Below are positions 10,628-22,763 of a stretch of 64,000 nucleotides of DNA, one piece after another. The position numbers and the translations under genes were made by a program. Below the pieces are notes generated by a model, which searched no databases, had not been told where the DNA came from, and was given only the letters and a program-made list of their open reading frames with translations. Source of the DNA: Lysobacter enzymogenes (GTDB lineage: Bacteria; Pseudomonadota; Gammaproteobacteria; Xanthomonadales; Xanthomonadaceae); NCBI RefSeq assembly GCF_017355525.1, contig NZ_CP067395.1, forward strand, positions 4,185,001-4,249,000. The letters run 5' to 3'. The first letter of the stretch is position 1. Each line of letters begins with the position of its first letter.

Positions 10628-12604
10628 ATGCCATTGATTCCCCGTCTCTTTCTCGCCGGCGCCTTGAGCCTCGGGGCCGCCGGCGCGGCTCAGGCGGCCA
10701 AAGTCGACAAAGTCGAAATCCACGGCCTGGACGAGGCGATGACCCACAACGTACGGGTGTCGCTGTCGCTGGTGGACAGCATCGGCAAGGAGGTCTCCGG
10801 GCGACGCCTGGGCTACCTGCTGCGCGAGGCCGAGAACGAGACCCGCGAGGCGCTGGAGCCGTTCGGCTACTACTCGCCGACGATCAAGATCGAAGACTCG
10901 CGCGGCGCCCGCCTGGTCGCCACGCCTTCGACCGACACCGCCGCCCAGGCGCGCGAGGGCGACCTCGGCGCGCCGGGCGAGCGCGACGCCACGCCCGCGA
11001 CCGACACGCCCGCGGCCGACGCCAGTGGCGGCGACGCCTCCGCCGACGGCGCGCCCGCCGCGGCGCCGGCGCGCAACGGTTCGTCCGCGCCGCCGATCCG
11101 GGTCACCATCACCGTCGACAAGGGCGAACCGGTCAAGGTGCGGCGCTCGGACATCGCCATCCTCGGCGCGGGCAGCGACGATCGTTACCTCAATCAGGAT
11201 CTGGCCGCGTTCCGGCCGGGGCCGGATCAGGTGTTCGATCATGCGGCGTATGAGGCGAGCAAGACCAAGATCAGTCGACGGCTCGCGGAACGAGGCTACT
11301 TCGACGCTGATTTTTCTTCGCGGCGGGTGGCGGTTACGCGCGCGGAACATGCGGCCGACATCGACTTGGTCTGGACCAGCGGCCAGCGCTACGACATGGG
11401 CGCGATCAGCTTCGAGCAGACGCCCAAGCGCATCATCCGCGACAGCCTGCTGCAGAAGCTGGTGTATTGGGAGCAGGGCAGCTACTACCACCAGGGCAAG
11501 CTCGACCGCTTCCGCGAATCGCTGGCGCGGCTGGACTATTTCTCCAGCATCGACATCGAACCGCTGCCGGACCAGGCGAGCGACGGGCAGGTGCCGGTCA
11601 AGGTGACCCTGACCCCGGCCAAGCGCAGCATCTACACCGCCGGCGTCAGCTACGGCACCGACAGCGGCGCCGGCGTGCGCCTGGGCGTGGAGCGGCGCTA
11701 CGTCAACGACCGCGGCCACAAGGCGCTGGCGCAGATCGACTTCGCCCAGCGGCGCAAGACCGCGACCCTGCAGTACCGCATCCCCGCGTTCGCCTGGCTC
11801 GACGGCTGGTACACCTTCAGCCTGCAGGGCAGCGACGAGCAGACCGACTACATCGATTCGCGCCGGATCGAACTGGTCGCCAGCCGCAGCGGCAAGATCA
11901 ACCAGCACTGGACCGCGACCGCTTCGCTGCACGGCCTGCGCGAGCGTTGGGCCTACTACGACGAACTCGACGACGATCCGGACACGCGCGAGAACTACCG
12001 CACCGCGACGTTCGTGTATCCCTCGCTGCGCGCCGAATACGTCGACGTCGACGACAAGCTCTATCCGCGCAGCGGCATCAGCGCCACCGGCATGATCCGC
12101 GGCGGCCTGGAAGCGCTGGGTTCGGACGCGAACTTCATCCAGGCCCACGTCACCGGCCGCTGGTTCAAGGGCCTGGGCGAGCGCAGCCGCCTGATCGCGC
12201 GCGGCGAGGTCGGCCATACCTTCACCAATTCGCTGACCGACATGCCGCCGTCGCTGCGCTTCTACGCCGGCGGCGACCGCAGCATCCGCGGTTACGAATG
12301 GCGCGAGGTCGGCCCGCGCATTCCGCCGGCGGAAGGCCGCAAGGCCTATGCGCTGGGCGCGAAGAACGTGGTGACCTCGAGCATCGAGTACGAGCAGTAC
12401 TTCAACGAGAGCTGGGGCGGCGCGGTGTTCGTCGACAGCGGCAGCGCGTTCGACAATCAGAAGGACCTGAAGATGCGCACCGGCGTCGGCGTCGGCGTGC
12501 GCTGGCGTTCGCCGGTGGGCCCGCTGCGCATCGACATCGCGCGCGGCCTCGACGACCCGGATTCGGGTTTCCAGATCTATCTCAACATCGGCGCCGATCT
12601 GTAA
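10628..12604 (+). CDS. tamA: Translocation and assembly module outer membrane subunit TamA
   Basis: TamA is an Omp85-family outer-membrane protein that works with TamB in envelope protein insertion and lipid transport. The 658-residue protein has a signal peptide cleaved near AQAA, then POTRA domains up to about residue 290, then the barrel ending in YLNIGADL. The RSIRGYEWREVGP segment near residue 555 carries the conserved Arg-Gly of the Omp85 L6 loop. An Ala/Thr/Asp-rich, low-complexity insertion at about residues 93-150 sits between POTRA elements and is longer than in the E. coli protein. tamB follows after 27 bases. Confidence 0.93.
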   Translation: MPLIPRLFLAGALSLGAAGAAQAAKVDKVEIHGLDEAMTHNVRVSLSLVDSIGKEVSGRRLGYLLREAENETREALEPFGYYSPTIKIEDSRGARLVATPSTDTAAQAREGDLGAPGERDATPATDTPAADASGGDASADGAPAAAPARNGSSAPPIRVTITVDKGEPVKVRRSDIAILGAGSDDRYLNQDLAAFRPGPDQVFDHAAYEASKTKISRRLAERGYFDADFSSRRVAVTRAEHAADIDLVWTSGQRYDMGAISFEQTPKRIIRDSLLQKLVYWEQGSYYHQGKLDRFRESLARLDYFSSIDIEPLPDQASDGQVPVKVTLTPAKRSIYTAGVSYGTDSGAGVRLGVERRYVNDRGHKALAQIDFAQRRKTATLQYRIPAFAWLDGWYTFSLQGSDEQTDYIDSRRIELVASRSGKINQHWTATASLHGLRERWAYYDELDDDPDTRENYRTATFVYPSLRAEYVDVDDKLYPRSGISATGMIRGGLEALGSDANFIQAHVTGRWFKGLGERSRLIARGEVGHTFTNSLTDMPPSLRFYAGGDRSIRGYEWREVGPRIPPAEGRKAYALGAKNVVTSSIEYEQYFNESWGGAVFVDSGSAFDNQKDLKMRTGVGVGVRWRSPVGPLRIDIARGLDDPDSGFQIYLNIGADL

Positions 12605-12631
12605 GCCGCGCCCAGGACGATTCCGCAGCAC

Positions 12632-15600
12632 ATGAGCGATACGCCCCCGCCGCCGCCGACCCCCACCGCGCAGGAGCTGCTGCTCGAACGCCGCCGCCGG
12701 CGCCGCGCCGCGGCCCGGCGCTGGGCCTGGCGCAGCAGCATCGCCGCGGCGGTGCTGACCCTGCTGATCGCGTTCGCGGCGTACTGGCTGATCGCCACCA
12801 TCGCCGGCCGCGACGTGTTGCTGGCGCAGATCGTCGCGCGCCTGCCGGCCGATTCGAGCTTCACCTGGAAGGCCGCCGAAGGCCCGCTGTCGGGCCCGTT
12901 GACCCTGCGCGGCGTGCGCTTCGCCTACAAGAAGACGGTGTTCACCGCCGAACGCATCTACCTGGATCCGGCGCTGCGCCCGTTGCTGGGCCGCAAGCTG
13001 CGCCTGGACGCGGTGCAGGTCGAAGGCGCCACGCTGGATATCGAAAAGAGCGACGAGCCGTTCGAACTGCCGCGCTGGCCGGACGTGCTGCCGCAGATCG
13101 AACCGCCGCTGGCGGTGCAGGCCGACGATGTGCGCATCGACGGCTTCAAGATCGCCCAGGCCGGCGAGCACCTCATCGACATCCGCCAGCTGCGCGCCGG
13201 GCTCGATGCGCAGTCGGGCAAGCTGCACGTGGAAAAGCTCGTCGCCGACACCGACCGCGGCCGCTTCACCGCGCACGGCGATTACCAGCCCAGCCGCGAT
13301 TTCAAGTCCGACCTGACCGTCACCGCGGTGCTGCCGAGCGCGCCCGGCCGTACGCCGCCGCGCCTGGGCCTGGTCGCGCGCGGCGATCTGTCGCGCATGG
13401 ACGTCGCCCTGGCCGGCGCCGCGCCGGGGCCGGTGCGTTTGACCCTGACCTTGCGCGGCAAGCAAGAAGCGCCGGACTGGCGCTTGCACGCGAAGGCCGA
13501 CGCGCTCGACATCGGCCTGCTGACCGCGCCCGACGCCAAGCCCAGCGCCACGCCGATGGCGCTGCGTTTCGACGCGCAGGGCAGCGGCGGCGTCGCCGCG
13601 CTGGAAGGCGAATTCCGCCAGGGCGACACGGCGGTGACGGTGCTGCCGTCGAAGCTGTCGCTGAAAGAACAGGTGCTGGACGTGCAGCCGTTGGCGCTGC
13701 AATTGTTCGACGGCACCGCCACATTGCGCGGCCACGCCGATTTCAGCGACGCCGAAAACGGCCGCTTCAAGTTCTCGATCAACGCGCGCGGCCTGACCTG
13801 GGGCGGCCAGGCGCCGCCGACCACGCTCAAGTCGGTGGCCAAGCCTGCGCAGGCAGCGCAGACGCCGGCCACGCCGGCGGTGACGCTGGAAACCGCCGAC
13901 TTCGGCTTCGCCGGCACGGTCAAAGACTGGGCGGCGATCGGCAACGCCCGGCTGTTGCGCGACAAGCAGGCCGCGACGGTCGAATTCGACGGCCGCGGCA
14001 ACGACCAGCGCATGAGCCTGAAGTCGCTCAAGGCCAAGATGCCGACCGGCCTGCTCGACGCCAGCGGCGAAGTGGCATGGGCGCCGAAGTTGGCCTGGGA
14101 TCTCAAGGCCGCGTTGTCGGGCTTCGACCCGGGTTATTTCGCGCCGGAATTCAAGGGCGCGGTCGACGGCCAATTGGCCAGCACCGGCAGCGTGCGCGAC
14201 GACGGCGGGCTGGAGATCCAGGCCAGCGCCGACAAGCTCGGCGGCCGCTTGCGCGATCGCCCGCTCGGCGGCCGCGGCCGTTTCCTGATGCATGGCGCGG
14301 CCACCGGCAAGACCGGCGACGCCTACGAGGGCGACGTCGCGTTGAGCCTCGGCGGCAGCAAGCTCGAAGCCAAGGGCAAGTACGCGCAGGACATCGACGT
14401 CGACGCGAAGTTCGCGCCCTTGCAGTTGAACGATCTGCTGCCCAGCGCGACCGGCAGCCTCAACGGCACGCTCAAACTGACCGGCGCGGCCGACGCGCCG
14501 AACCTCGACGCCGACCTCAGCGGCAGCGGGCTCAAGTACGGCGACTACCGCGCCGCCAGCTTCAGCGCCAAAGGCAAGCTGCCGTGGCGCGGCCGCGGCG
14601 GGCAACTCGCGCTGCGCGCCAGCGATCTCGACGCCGGGCTGGCGTTGTCGTCGCTGAGCGTGGACGCGCAGGGCGCGGTCGAAGCGCTGCAACTGCAGGC
14701 GCAGGCGCGCAGCGAAGTCGCGAACCTGGACCTGTCCGGCCACGCCGACAAGCGCGGCAACGTGTGGTCGGGCGCGCTGGCCTCGTTGCAGCTGGCGCCG
14801 AGCAAGGGCGCCAGCTGGCGCTTGCAGCAGGCCGCCTCGTTCCGCTGGGACGGCAACAGCGGCGGCTTCAACGACGCCTGTCTAGCCTCCAGCAGCGGCG
14901 GTTCGCTGTGCGCCAGCGCCGACTGGCCGCGCCGCGGCGTCGAGCTCAAGGGCCACGGCCTGCCGCTGCTGCTGGCGCAGCCGTATCTGCCCGAGCGCAG
15001 CGACAAGCGGCCGTGGGTCCTGCGCGGCGAAATCGCCGTCGACGGCGAACTGCGCCCGGCCGGCAACGGCTGGCGCGGCAACTTCAACGTCAGTTCCGCC
15101 AGCGGCGGGCTGAAATTCAGCGAACGCGCGCGGCGCGAGCTGGTGCGCTACAGCGCGCTCTCGCTCAAGGCCAGCTTCGACACGCAGAAGCTCAGCGCCG
15201 AACTCAAGTCCGTCTTCAACGACGACGGCCGCATCGAAGCCACCGTCAACACCGGTTGGGACGCGTATGCGCCGCTGTCGGGCAACGTCGCGGTCGACAC
15301 CGACGAGCTGACCTGGGTCGAGCTGTTCTCGCCCGACATCGTCGAGCCCAAGGGCAAGCTGGAAGGCCGCATCGGCCTGGCCGGCACGCGCAGCAAGCCG
15401 CTGTTGAGCGGGCAGGCGCGGCTGTCGCAGTTCACCACCGAAGTGCCGGCGCTGGGCATCGTGCTGCAGGACGGCGACGTGCGCCTGGACGCGCAGCCCG
15501 ACGGCAGCGCGCGCATCGCCGGCAGCGTGCGTTCGGGCGAGGGCACGCTCAACGTCGACGGCAGCCTCGGCTGGCAGGGCGACGACACGCCGCTGGTGTT

Positions 15601-16528
15601 GAACGTGCGCGGCACCAACGTGCTCGCCTCCGACACCCGCGACCTGCGCGCGGTCGCCAACCCCGAACTGACCGTGCGCTACGCGGCCAAGCAGCCGCTC
15701 AACGTCACCGGCAAGGTCACCATTCCGTCGGCGCGCGTCGACCTGGAGCGTCTGGACCAGGGCGTGTCGGTGTCCGAGGACGTGGTCGTGCTCGACCCGG
15801 TCGATCCGGAAAACACCGGCGCCTCGCCGCTGGAGCTCGACCTGACCCTGGCCGTCGGCGACGACGTCAAGCTCAAGGGCTTCGGCCTGGACGGCAAGCT
15901 CGGCGGCCAGATGCGGGTGCGTTCGCGTCCGGGCCGCGAGATGGCCGCGAGCGGCGCGCTCAGCGTCGAAGGGCGTTACGAAGCCTACGGACAGAAGTTG
16001 CAGATCACCCGCGGCAACCTGGCCTGGAACAACGGCCCGGTGTCCGACCCGATCCTGGACTTGCGCGCCGAACGCGAAGTCGGCGCGGTCAAGGCCGGCG
16101 TCGACATCGGCGGACGGGTCAGCGCGCCGACCGTCAATGTCTGGTCCGATCCGGCCAGCTCGCAGTCCGAAGCGCTGGCTTACCTGACCCTCGGCCGTCC
16201 GCTGTCGAACCTGACCGGCGACGAGAGCAAGCAGCTCAACGCCGCCAGCGCCGCGCTGTCCGCCGGCGGCGGCCTGCTGGCCTCGCAGCTCGGCGCCAAG
16301 ATCGGCCTCGACGACGCCGGCGTGATGGAAAGCCGCGCGCTCGGCGGTTCGGTGCTCGGCGTGGGCAAGTACCTGTCGCCGAAGCTGTACGTCGGCTATG
16401 GCGTGTCGCTGCTCGGCACCGGCCAGGTGCTGACCTTGAAGTACCTGCTGCGCAAGGGCTTCGATGTCGAGATCGAGTCGAGCACGTTGGAGAATCGCGC
16501 GTCGGTGAATTGGCGCAAGGAGAAGTGA
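12632..16528 (+). CDS. tamB: Translocation and assembly module inner membrane subunit TamB
   Basis: TamB is an AsmA/VPS13-like bridge protein anchored in the inner membrane that spans the periplasm to TamA. The 1298-residue protein has a basic, Arg-rich cytoplasmic N-terminus, one membrane helix (about residues 33-55) and then a very long repetitive beta-rich region. The C-terminal TamB (DUF490) domain occupies roughly the last 350 residues, with SPLELDLTLAVGDDVKLKGFGLDGKLGG and YLTLGRPL blocks. The last residues are basic rather than an outer-membrane signature, as usual for this family. It follows tamA in the same operon. Confidence 0.93.
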   Translation: MSDTPPPPPTPTAQELLLERRRRRRAAARRWAWRSSIAAAVLTLLIAFAAYWLIATIAGRDVLLAQIVARLPADSSFTWKAAEGPLSGPLTLRGVRFAYKKTVFTAERIYLDPALRPLLGRKLRLDAVQVEGATLDIEKSDEPFELPRWPDVLPQIEPPLAVQADDVRIDGFKIAQAGEHLIDIRQLRAGLDAQSGKLHVEKLVADTDRGRFTAHGDYQPSRDFKSDLTVTAVLPSAPGRTPPRLGLVARGDLSRMDVALAGAAPGPVRLTLTLRGKQEAPDWRLHAKADALDIGLLTAPDAKPSATPMALRFDAQGSGGVAALEGEFRQGDTAVTVLPSKLSLKEQVLDVQPLALQLFDGTATLRGHADFSDAENGRFKFSINARGLTWGGQAPPTTLKSVAKPAQAAQTPATPAVTLETADFGFAGTVKDWAAIGNARLLRDKQAATVEFDGRGNDQRMSLKSLKAKMPTGLLDASGEVAWAPKLAWDLKAALSGFDPGYFAPEFKGAVDGQLASTGSVRDDGGLEIQASADKLGGRLRDRPLGGRGRFLMHGAATGKTGDAYEGDVALSLGGSKLEAKGKYAQDIDVDAKFAPLQLNDLLPSATGSLNGTLKLTGAADAPNLDADLSGSGLKYGDYRAASFSAKGKLPWRGRGGQLALRASDLDAGLALSSLSVDAQGAVEALQLQAQARSEVANLDLSGHADKRGNVWSGALASLQLAPSKGASWRLQQAASFRWDGNSGGFNDACLASSSGGSLCASADWPRRGVELKGHGLPLLLAQPYLPERSDKRPWVLRGEIAVDGELRPAGNGWRGNFNVSSASGGLKFSERARRELVRYSALSLKASFDTQKLSAELKSVFNDDGRIEATVNTGWDAYAPLSGNVAVDTDELTWVELFSPDIVEPKGKLEGRIGLAGTRSKPLLSGQARLSQFTTEVPALGIVLQDGDVRLDAQPDGSARIAGSVRSGEGTLNVDGSLGWQGDDTPLVLNVRGTNVLASDTRDLRAVANPELTVRYAAKQPLNVTGKVTIPSARVDLERLDQGVSVSEDVVVLDPVDPENTGASPLELDLTLAVGDDVKLKGFGLDGKLGGQMRVRSRPGREMAASGALSVEGRYEAYGQKLQITRGNLAWNNGPVSDPILDLRAEREVGAVKAGVDIGGRVSAPTVNVWSDPASSQSEALAYLTLGRPLSNLTGDESKQLNAASAALSAGGGLLASQLGAKIGLDDAGVMESRALGGSVLGVGKYLSPKLYVGYGVSLLGTGQVLTLKYLLRKGFDVEIESSTLENRASVNWRKEK

Positions 16529-16643
16529 GGGCGGCGGCGCGCATGCGCCGCGCCGTTCGGTTCCGACGCGCGGCAACGGCCGGAGGATAAACTGCCGCGC
16601 ATCGCCCACACGGACCGGGCGGAACCTCACAAGGACTGACGAC

Positions 16644-17483
16644 ATGCTGCTGCAACTGGCCATCGGCGACGCATACGGCGCCGGTTTCGAATACGCCCCG
16701 GACCGGCTCGTGCGCGAGCGCAACGACGGTGCTGGCTACACTCGCCACCCGCGCCACGATATCGAGCCGGGTTGCTATACCGACGACACCCAGATGAGCC
16801 TGGCCATCGCCGAGGCACTGGTCGAAAACGATCCGTGGACCCGCGAATCGCTGGCCGCGCGCTTCGTCGCCGCGTTCAAGCGCGATCCGCGCGAAGGCTA
16901 CGCCAGCCGTTTCCACGGCCTGCTGACCGAGGTGCGCGACGGCGACGACCTGCTCGCGCGGATCCGGCCCGACAGCGCCAAGAGCGGCGCCGCGATGCGC
17001 TCGCCGCCGCTCGGCGTGTTGGCCGATACCGCGCAGGTGATCCGCCGCGCCGAGCTGCAGGCGCGCATCACCCACGACACGTCCGGCGGCGTGGCTTCGG
17101 CGACGGCCTCGGCGTTGTGCGCGCATTATTTCGTCCACCGGCACGGGCCGAAGGCCGAGCTGGCCGACTTCCTGCTCGCCTACGTGCCGGGCCCCTGGGA
17201 TCGGCCGTGGCACGGCAAGGTCGGCGCGTTGGGGATGGACAGCGTGCACGCGGCGGTCGCGGCCCTGCGCGAGCACGCGAGCATGCGCGAGTTGTTGCGC
17301 GCCTGCATCGCTTTCACCGGCGATGTAGACACGGTCGCGACGATCGCGCTCGCCGCAGGCGCCCACAGCGAGGAGATCGCGCAAGATCTTCCGGTTTCGC
17401 TGTACGAAGGCCTGGAAAACAGCCGCTATGGCCGCGATTATCTGGCGACGCTGGACGCGCGGCTGATGGCGCTGGCAGGCTGA
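16644..17483 (+). CDS. ADP-ribosylglycohydrolase family protein
   Basis: A 279-residue hydrolase of the DraG/ARH fold, expected to remove ADP-ribose from proteins or nucleic acids using two metal ions. The metal-binding motifs are visible: GDAYG at residues 8-12, YTDDTQ at 45-50 (Thr-Asp-Asp) and TGDVDTV at 225-231 with Asp227 and Asp229. AAGGA lies upstream of the ATG. It ends 36 bases before the DinB-fold gene and both may be one transcript. No ADP-ribosyltransferase partner gene is visible nearby. Confidence 0.88.
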   Translation: MLLQLAIGDAYGAGFEYAPDRLVRERNDGAGYTRHPRHDIEPGCYTDDTQMSLAIAEALVENDPWTRESLAARFVAAFKRDPREGYASRFHGLLTEVRDGDDLLARIRPDSAKSGAAMRSPPLGVLADTAQVIRRAELQARITHDTSGGVASATASALCAHYFVHRHGPKAELADFLLAYVPGPWDRPWHGKVGALGMDSVHAAVAALREHASMRELLRACIAFTGDVDTVATIALAAGAHSEEIAQDLPVSLYEGLENSRYGRDYLATLDARLMALAG

Positions 17484-17519
17484 CGCGCCGGCACGCGCGC
17501 GGCGAACCAGGATCCGGAT

Positions 17520-18074
17520 ATGAACCTGCTGGCCCACACCCGCCTGATGGCCGACTACAACCGCTGGATGAACCAGCGCATCTACGCCGCCGCCGCGCGC
17601 CTGCCGGCCGCGGCGGTGGCGCAGGATCGCGGCGCGTTCTTCGGCTCGATCCTGGGCACGCTCAACCACCTGATGGTCGCCGACAAGATCTGGCTGCACC
17701 GCTTCGCCACCCATCCTTCGCGCTTCGCCGCGCTCGACCCGCTGCGCACGCAGCCGCGGCCGACCGACCTGCGCGCGGTCGAGTTCGACACGCTGCCGCA
17801 GTGGCGGGTCGCGCGCGAGCAACTCGATGCGGCGATCGTCGATTGGGCCGGCGAGCTGAGCGAGGCCGATCTGGATCATGTGCTGGCGTACGCCAACACC
17901 AAGGGCGTGGTGTCGCAGCGACGGTTCGGATTGCTGCTGCTGCATTTCTTCAATCACCAGACCCATCACCGCGGCCAGATCACCACCTTGTTGACCCAGG
18001 CCGGCGAAGACGTCGGCGGCACCGATCTGCTCGAGCTGATTCCGGCCTTGCCGGCGGACGCGTCGGCGCTGTGA
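17520..18074 (+). CDS. DinB family putative metal-dependent protein
   Basis: A 184-residue four-helix-bundle protein of the DinB/YfiT superfamily. The three metal-binding histidines fit His50 (TLNHLM) and His146 and His150 (FNHQTHHRGQ). The opening LMADYNRWMNQRIYAAAARLP is typical. DinB-fold enzymes include thiol-dependent transferases, but many members have no known activity. It is separated by one base from the convergent kinase gene stop. Confidence 0.88.
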   Translation: MNLLAHTRLMADYNRWMNQRIYAAAARLPAAAVAQDRGAFFGSILGTLNHLMVADKIWLHRFATHPSRFAALDPLRTQPRPTDLRAVEFDTLPQWRVAREQLDAAIVDWAGELSEADLDHVLAYANTKGVVSQRRFGLLLLHFFNHQTHHRGQITTLLTQAGEDVGGTDLLELIPALPADASAL

Positions 18075-18075
18075 T

Positions 18076-20898
<2,823 letters not shown>

Positions 20899-20902
20899 CG
20901 AA

Positions 20903-20980
20903 TCAGCCGCGCGCCCGCGCGCGCAGGACGGCGAACAAGAGCAGCGGAGCGACGGCGATGACGGTCATGGCGTTGCGCAT
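20903..20980 (-). CDS. Possible 25-residue membrane peptide between sigma factor and kinase
   Basis: A short reading frame ending four bases before the kinase ATG. It encodes a mostly hydrophobic peptide (MTVIAVAPLLLFAVL core) with a basic end (RARARG). AAGGA touches the first ATG and lies 12 bases before a second in-frame ATG. It could be a real micro-protein, a leader coupled to kinase translation, or chance in a GC-rich gap. Without comparative evidence this is weak. Confidence 0.25.
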   Translation of the reverse strand: MRNAMTVIAVAPLLLFAVLRARARG

Positions 20981-21020
20981 TCCTTGCAGGCGCGCACCGC
21001 GCGGACCGCGGCGCGGGCGC

Positions 21021-21593
21021 TCAGCGGCTGGGTTCGTCCTGCAGCGACGCCAGCAGGAACAGTCGCGCTTTCTGCCAGTCGCGGCGGATGCTGCGCTCGG
21101 AACGCTGCAGCAGCGCGGCGATTTCCAGTTCCGACAGGCCGGCGAAGTAGCGCAGTTCCACCACCTGGGCCAGGCGTTGGTCGACGCCGGCGAGCTTGGT
21201 CAGCGCCGAATCCAGGCCGAGGGTGTCCTCGTCCAGGCGCAGGCCGCCTTCGACGTCGTCGGGCAGTTCGGTGACGCGGTGCAGGTCGCCGCCGCGCTTT
21301 TGCGCGAGGCGCTGGCGCGCGTAGTCGACCACCACGCTGCGCATGGCGGAGGCGGCATAGGCGAAGAAATGCGCGCGGTCGTCGAACTGCGCTTCGCGCC
21401 GGCCGACCAGTTTGAGATAGGCCTCGTGCACCAGCGCGGTGGCGTCCAGCGTTTGCCCGTGCTGGCCGGCGAGCTGGCGCCGCGCCATCGTGTGCAGTTC
21501 CTGATAGAGCGTGGCGAGCACGCGGTCGAGCGCGCCGCGATCGCCTTCGCGCGCGGCGTCCAACAGGATCGTGATGTCAGCGCTTTCGGCCAT
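21021..21593 (-). CDS. ECF43-type RNA polymerase sigma factor
   Basis: A 190-residue extracytoplasmic-function sigma factor. Region 2 includes LVHEAYLKLVG and the DNA-melting segment FFAYAASAMRSVVVDYARQR. Region 4 ends with the helix-turn-helix LSELEIAALLQRSERSIRRDWQKARLFL. This sequence type matches the ECF group controlled by partner Ser/Thr kinases rather than by anti-sigma factors. The kinase gene lies 122 bases downstream on the same strand, which supports that mode of control. Confidence 0.9.
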   Translation of the reverse strand: MAESADITILLDAAREGDRGALDRVLATLYQELHTMARRQLAGQHGQTLDATALVHEAYLKLVGRREAQFDDRAHFFAYAASAMRSVVVDYARQRLAQKRGGDLHRVTELPDDVEGGLRLDEDTLGLDSALTKLAGVDQRLAQVVELRYFAGLSELEIAALLQRSERSIRRDWQKARLFLLASLQDEPSR

Positions 21594-21614
21594 GTCGCCC
21601 CCAATTCGGACCAG

Positions 21615-21620
21615 ACTATA
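21615..21620 (-). promoter_or_regulatory. Probable -10 element before the ECF sigma gene
   Basis: On the minus strand TATAGT lies about 22 bases before the sigma factor ATG. The -35 region at 16 bases spacing reads TTCCAA, a weak match. The housekeeping-like element suggests basal rather than autoregulated expression. Confidence 0.4.
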
Positions 21621-21865
21621 GCGCGTTCAGCTTGGCTTGGAAGCGACACAGGTGGCAGCAAACCTGCGCCGGAATGCAGCAATAGGCTGCGTAACCGGCA
21701 GCTTTCATGCGTACAAAATTACCCCGCGGCGTTAACGCGCGAGGCGCCGTCGCGATGACACGGCGGCGCCCCGCTGCGATGAACGGTAAGGGCGCATGGA
21801 TCCGGACAGCGTCGGAATCCGCCGGCGCGGCCCGCCGAACCGGCGCGACCGCACCGGAGCCGCAT

Positions 21866-22678
21866 TCAGCGTTGGCAGTGCCCGCACCAGACCGTGGTGC
21901 GCTGGCCGATGCTGGCCTGCTTCAGCGGCCGCCCGCAGCGCGGGCAGGGCTCGCCGCCGCGGCCGTAGGCGGCCAGTTCCTGCTCGAAATAGCCGGGCGC
22001 GCCGTCGGGGCTGATGAAGTCGCGCAAGGTGGTGCCGCCGCGCTGGATCGCATAGCCGAGGATCGCCTTGATCGCGCCGGCCAGCTCGGCGTAGCGCTCG
22101 CGCGAGACCTTGCCGGCCGCGCGCAACGGCGACACGCCGGCGGCGAACAGCGCTTCGGCGGCGTAGATGTTGCCGACGCCGACCACGACTTTCTGATCCA
22201 TCAAAAACGTTTTCACCGGCGCCTTGCGGCCGCGGCTGAGCTGGAACAGGTAGTCGCCGTCGAACGCGTCCGACAGCGGCTCCGGGCCGAGATCGCGCAG
22301 CAACTCGTGGGTGTCGCCGGGCGCCTGCCACAGCAGGCAGCCGAACCGGCGCGGGTCGTTGAAGCGCAGCACGCGGTCGTCGTCGAGCAGCAGGTCGACG
22401 TGGTCGTGATCGCGCACCGGCGTGTCGGCGGGCAGCACGCGCAGGCTGCCGGACATGCCCAGGTGCAGCACGGCGCTGCCGGCGGCGGTGTCGATCAGCA
22501 GGTACTTGGCGCGCCGGCGCACGGCGTCGATGCGCTGGCCGGGCAGGGTCTCCTCGATCGCCGCCGGGATCGGCCAGCGCAGGTCCGGGCGGCGCAGGAT
22601 CGCGGTGACGACGTGACGGCCTTCCAAGTGCGGCGCGAGGCCGCGCCGGGTGGTTTCGACTTCAGGTAATTCAGGCAT
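21866..22678 (-). CDS. mutM: Formamidopyrimidine-DNA glycosylase
   Basis: Fpg/MutM removes 8-oxoguanine and formamidopyrimidines and cleaves the abasic site. The mature N-terminus [13 protein letters not shown] contains the catalytic Pro2 and Glu3. The helix-two-turn-helix segment ([18 protein letters not shown]) and the C-terminal zinc finger with Cys245, Cys248, Cys265 and Cys268 are complete. At 270 residues it is the normal length. It is transcribed alone, divergent from the CHAD gene. Confidence 0.97.
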   Translation of the reverse strand: MPELPEVETTRRGLAPHLEGRHVVTAILRRPDLRWPIPAAIEETLPGQRIDAVRRRAKYLLIDTAAGSAVLHLGMSGSLRVLPADTPVRDHDHVDLLLDDDRVLRFNDPRRFGCLLWQAPGDTHELLRDLGPEPLSDAFDGDYLFQLSRGRKAPVKTFLMDQKVVVGVGNIYAAEALFAAGVSPLRAAGKVSRERYAELAGAIKAILGYAIQRGGTTLRDFISPDGAPGYFEQELAAYGRGGEPCPRCGRPLKQASIGQRTTVWCGHCQR

Positions 22679-22763
22679 GGGGCCAGCGTACTATCCCGCT
22701 CGGGCCGGCGCTCGCGGCGTCGGCACGAACTGTACGCATCCATGCGCCGCAGGGAGTCCGGTC

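Noticed and set aside
16530..16560. Terminator after tamB (GGCGCGCATGCGCC palindrome)
   Set aside because: A short palindrome without a T-run; not distinguishable from GC-rich background.
11467..16590. Very long open frames (over 1300 codons on each strand) across tamA-tamB
   Set aside because: Third-position GC bias keeps alternative frames open. They are Arg/Gly/Pro-rich without motifs, while TamA and TamB are clear in the true frames.
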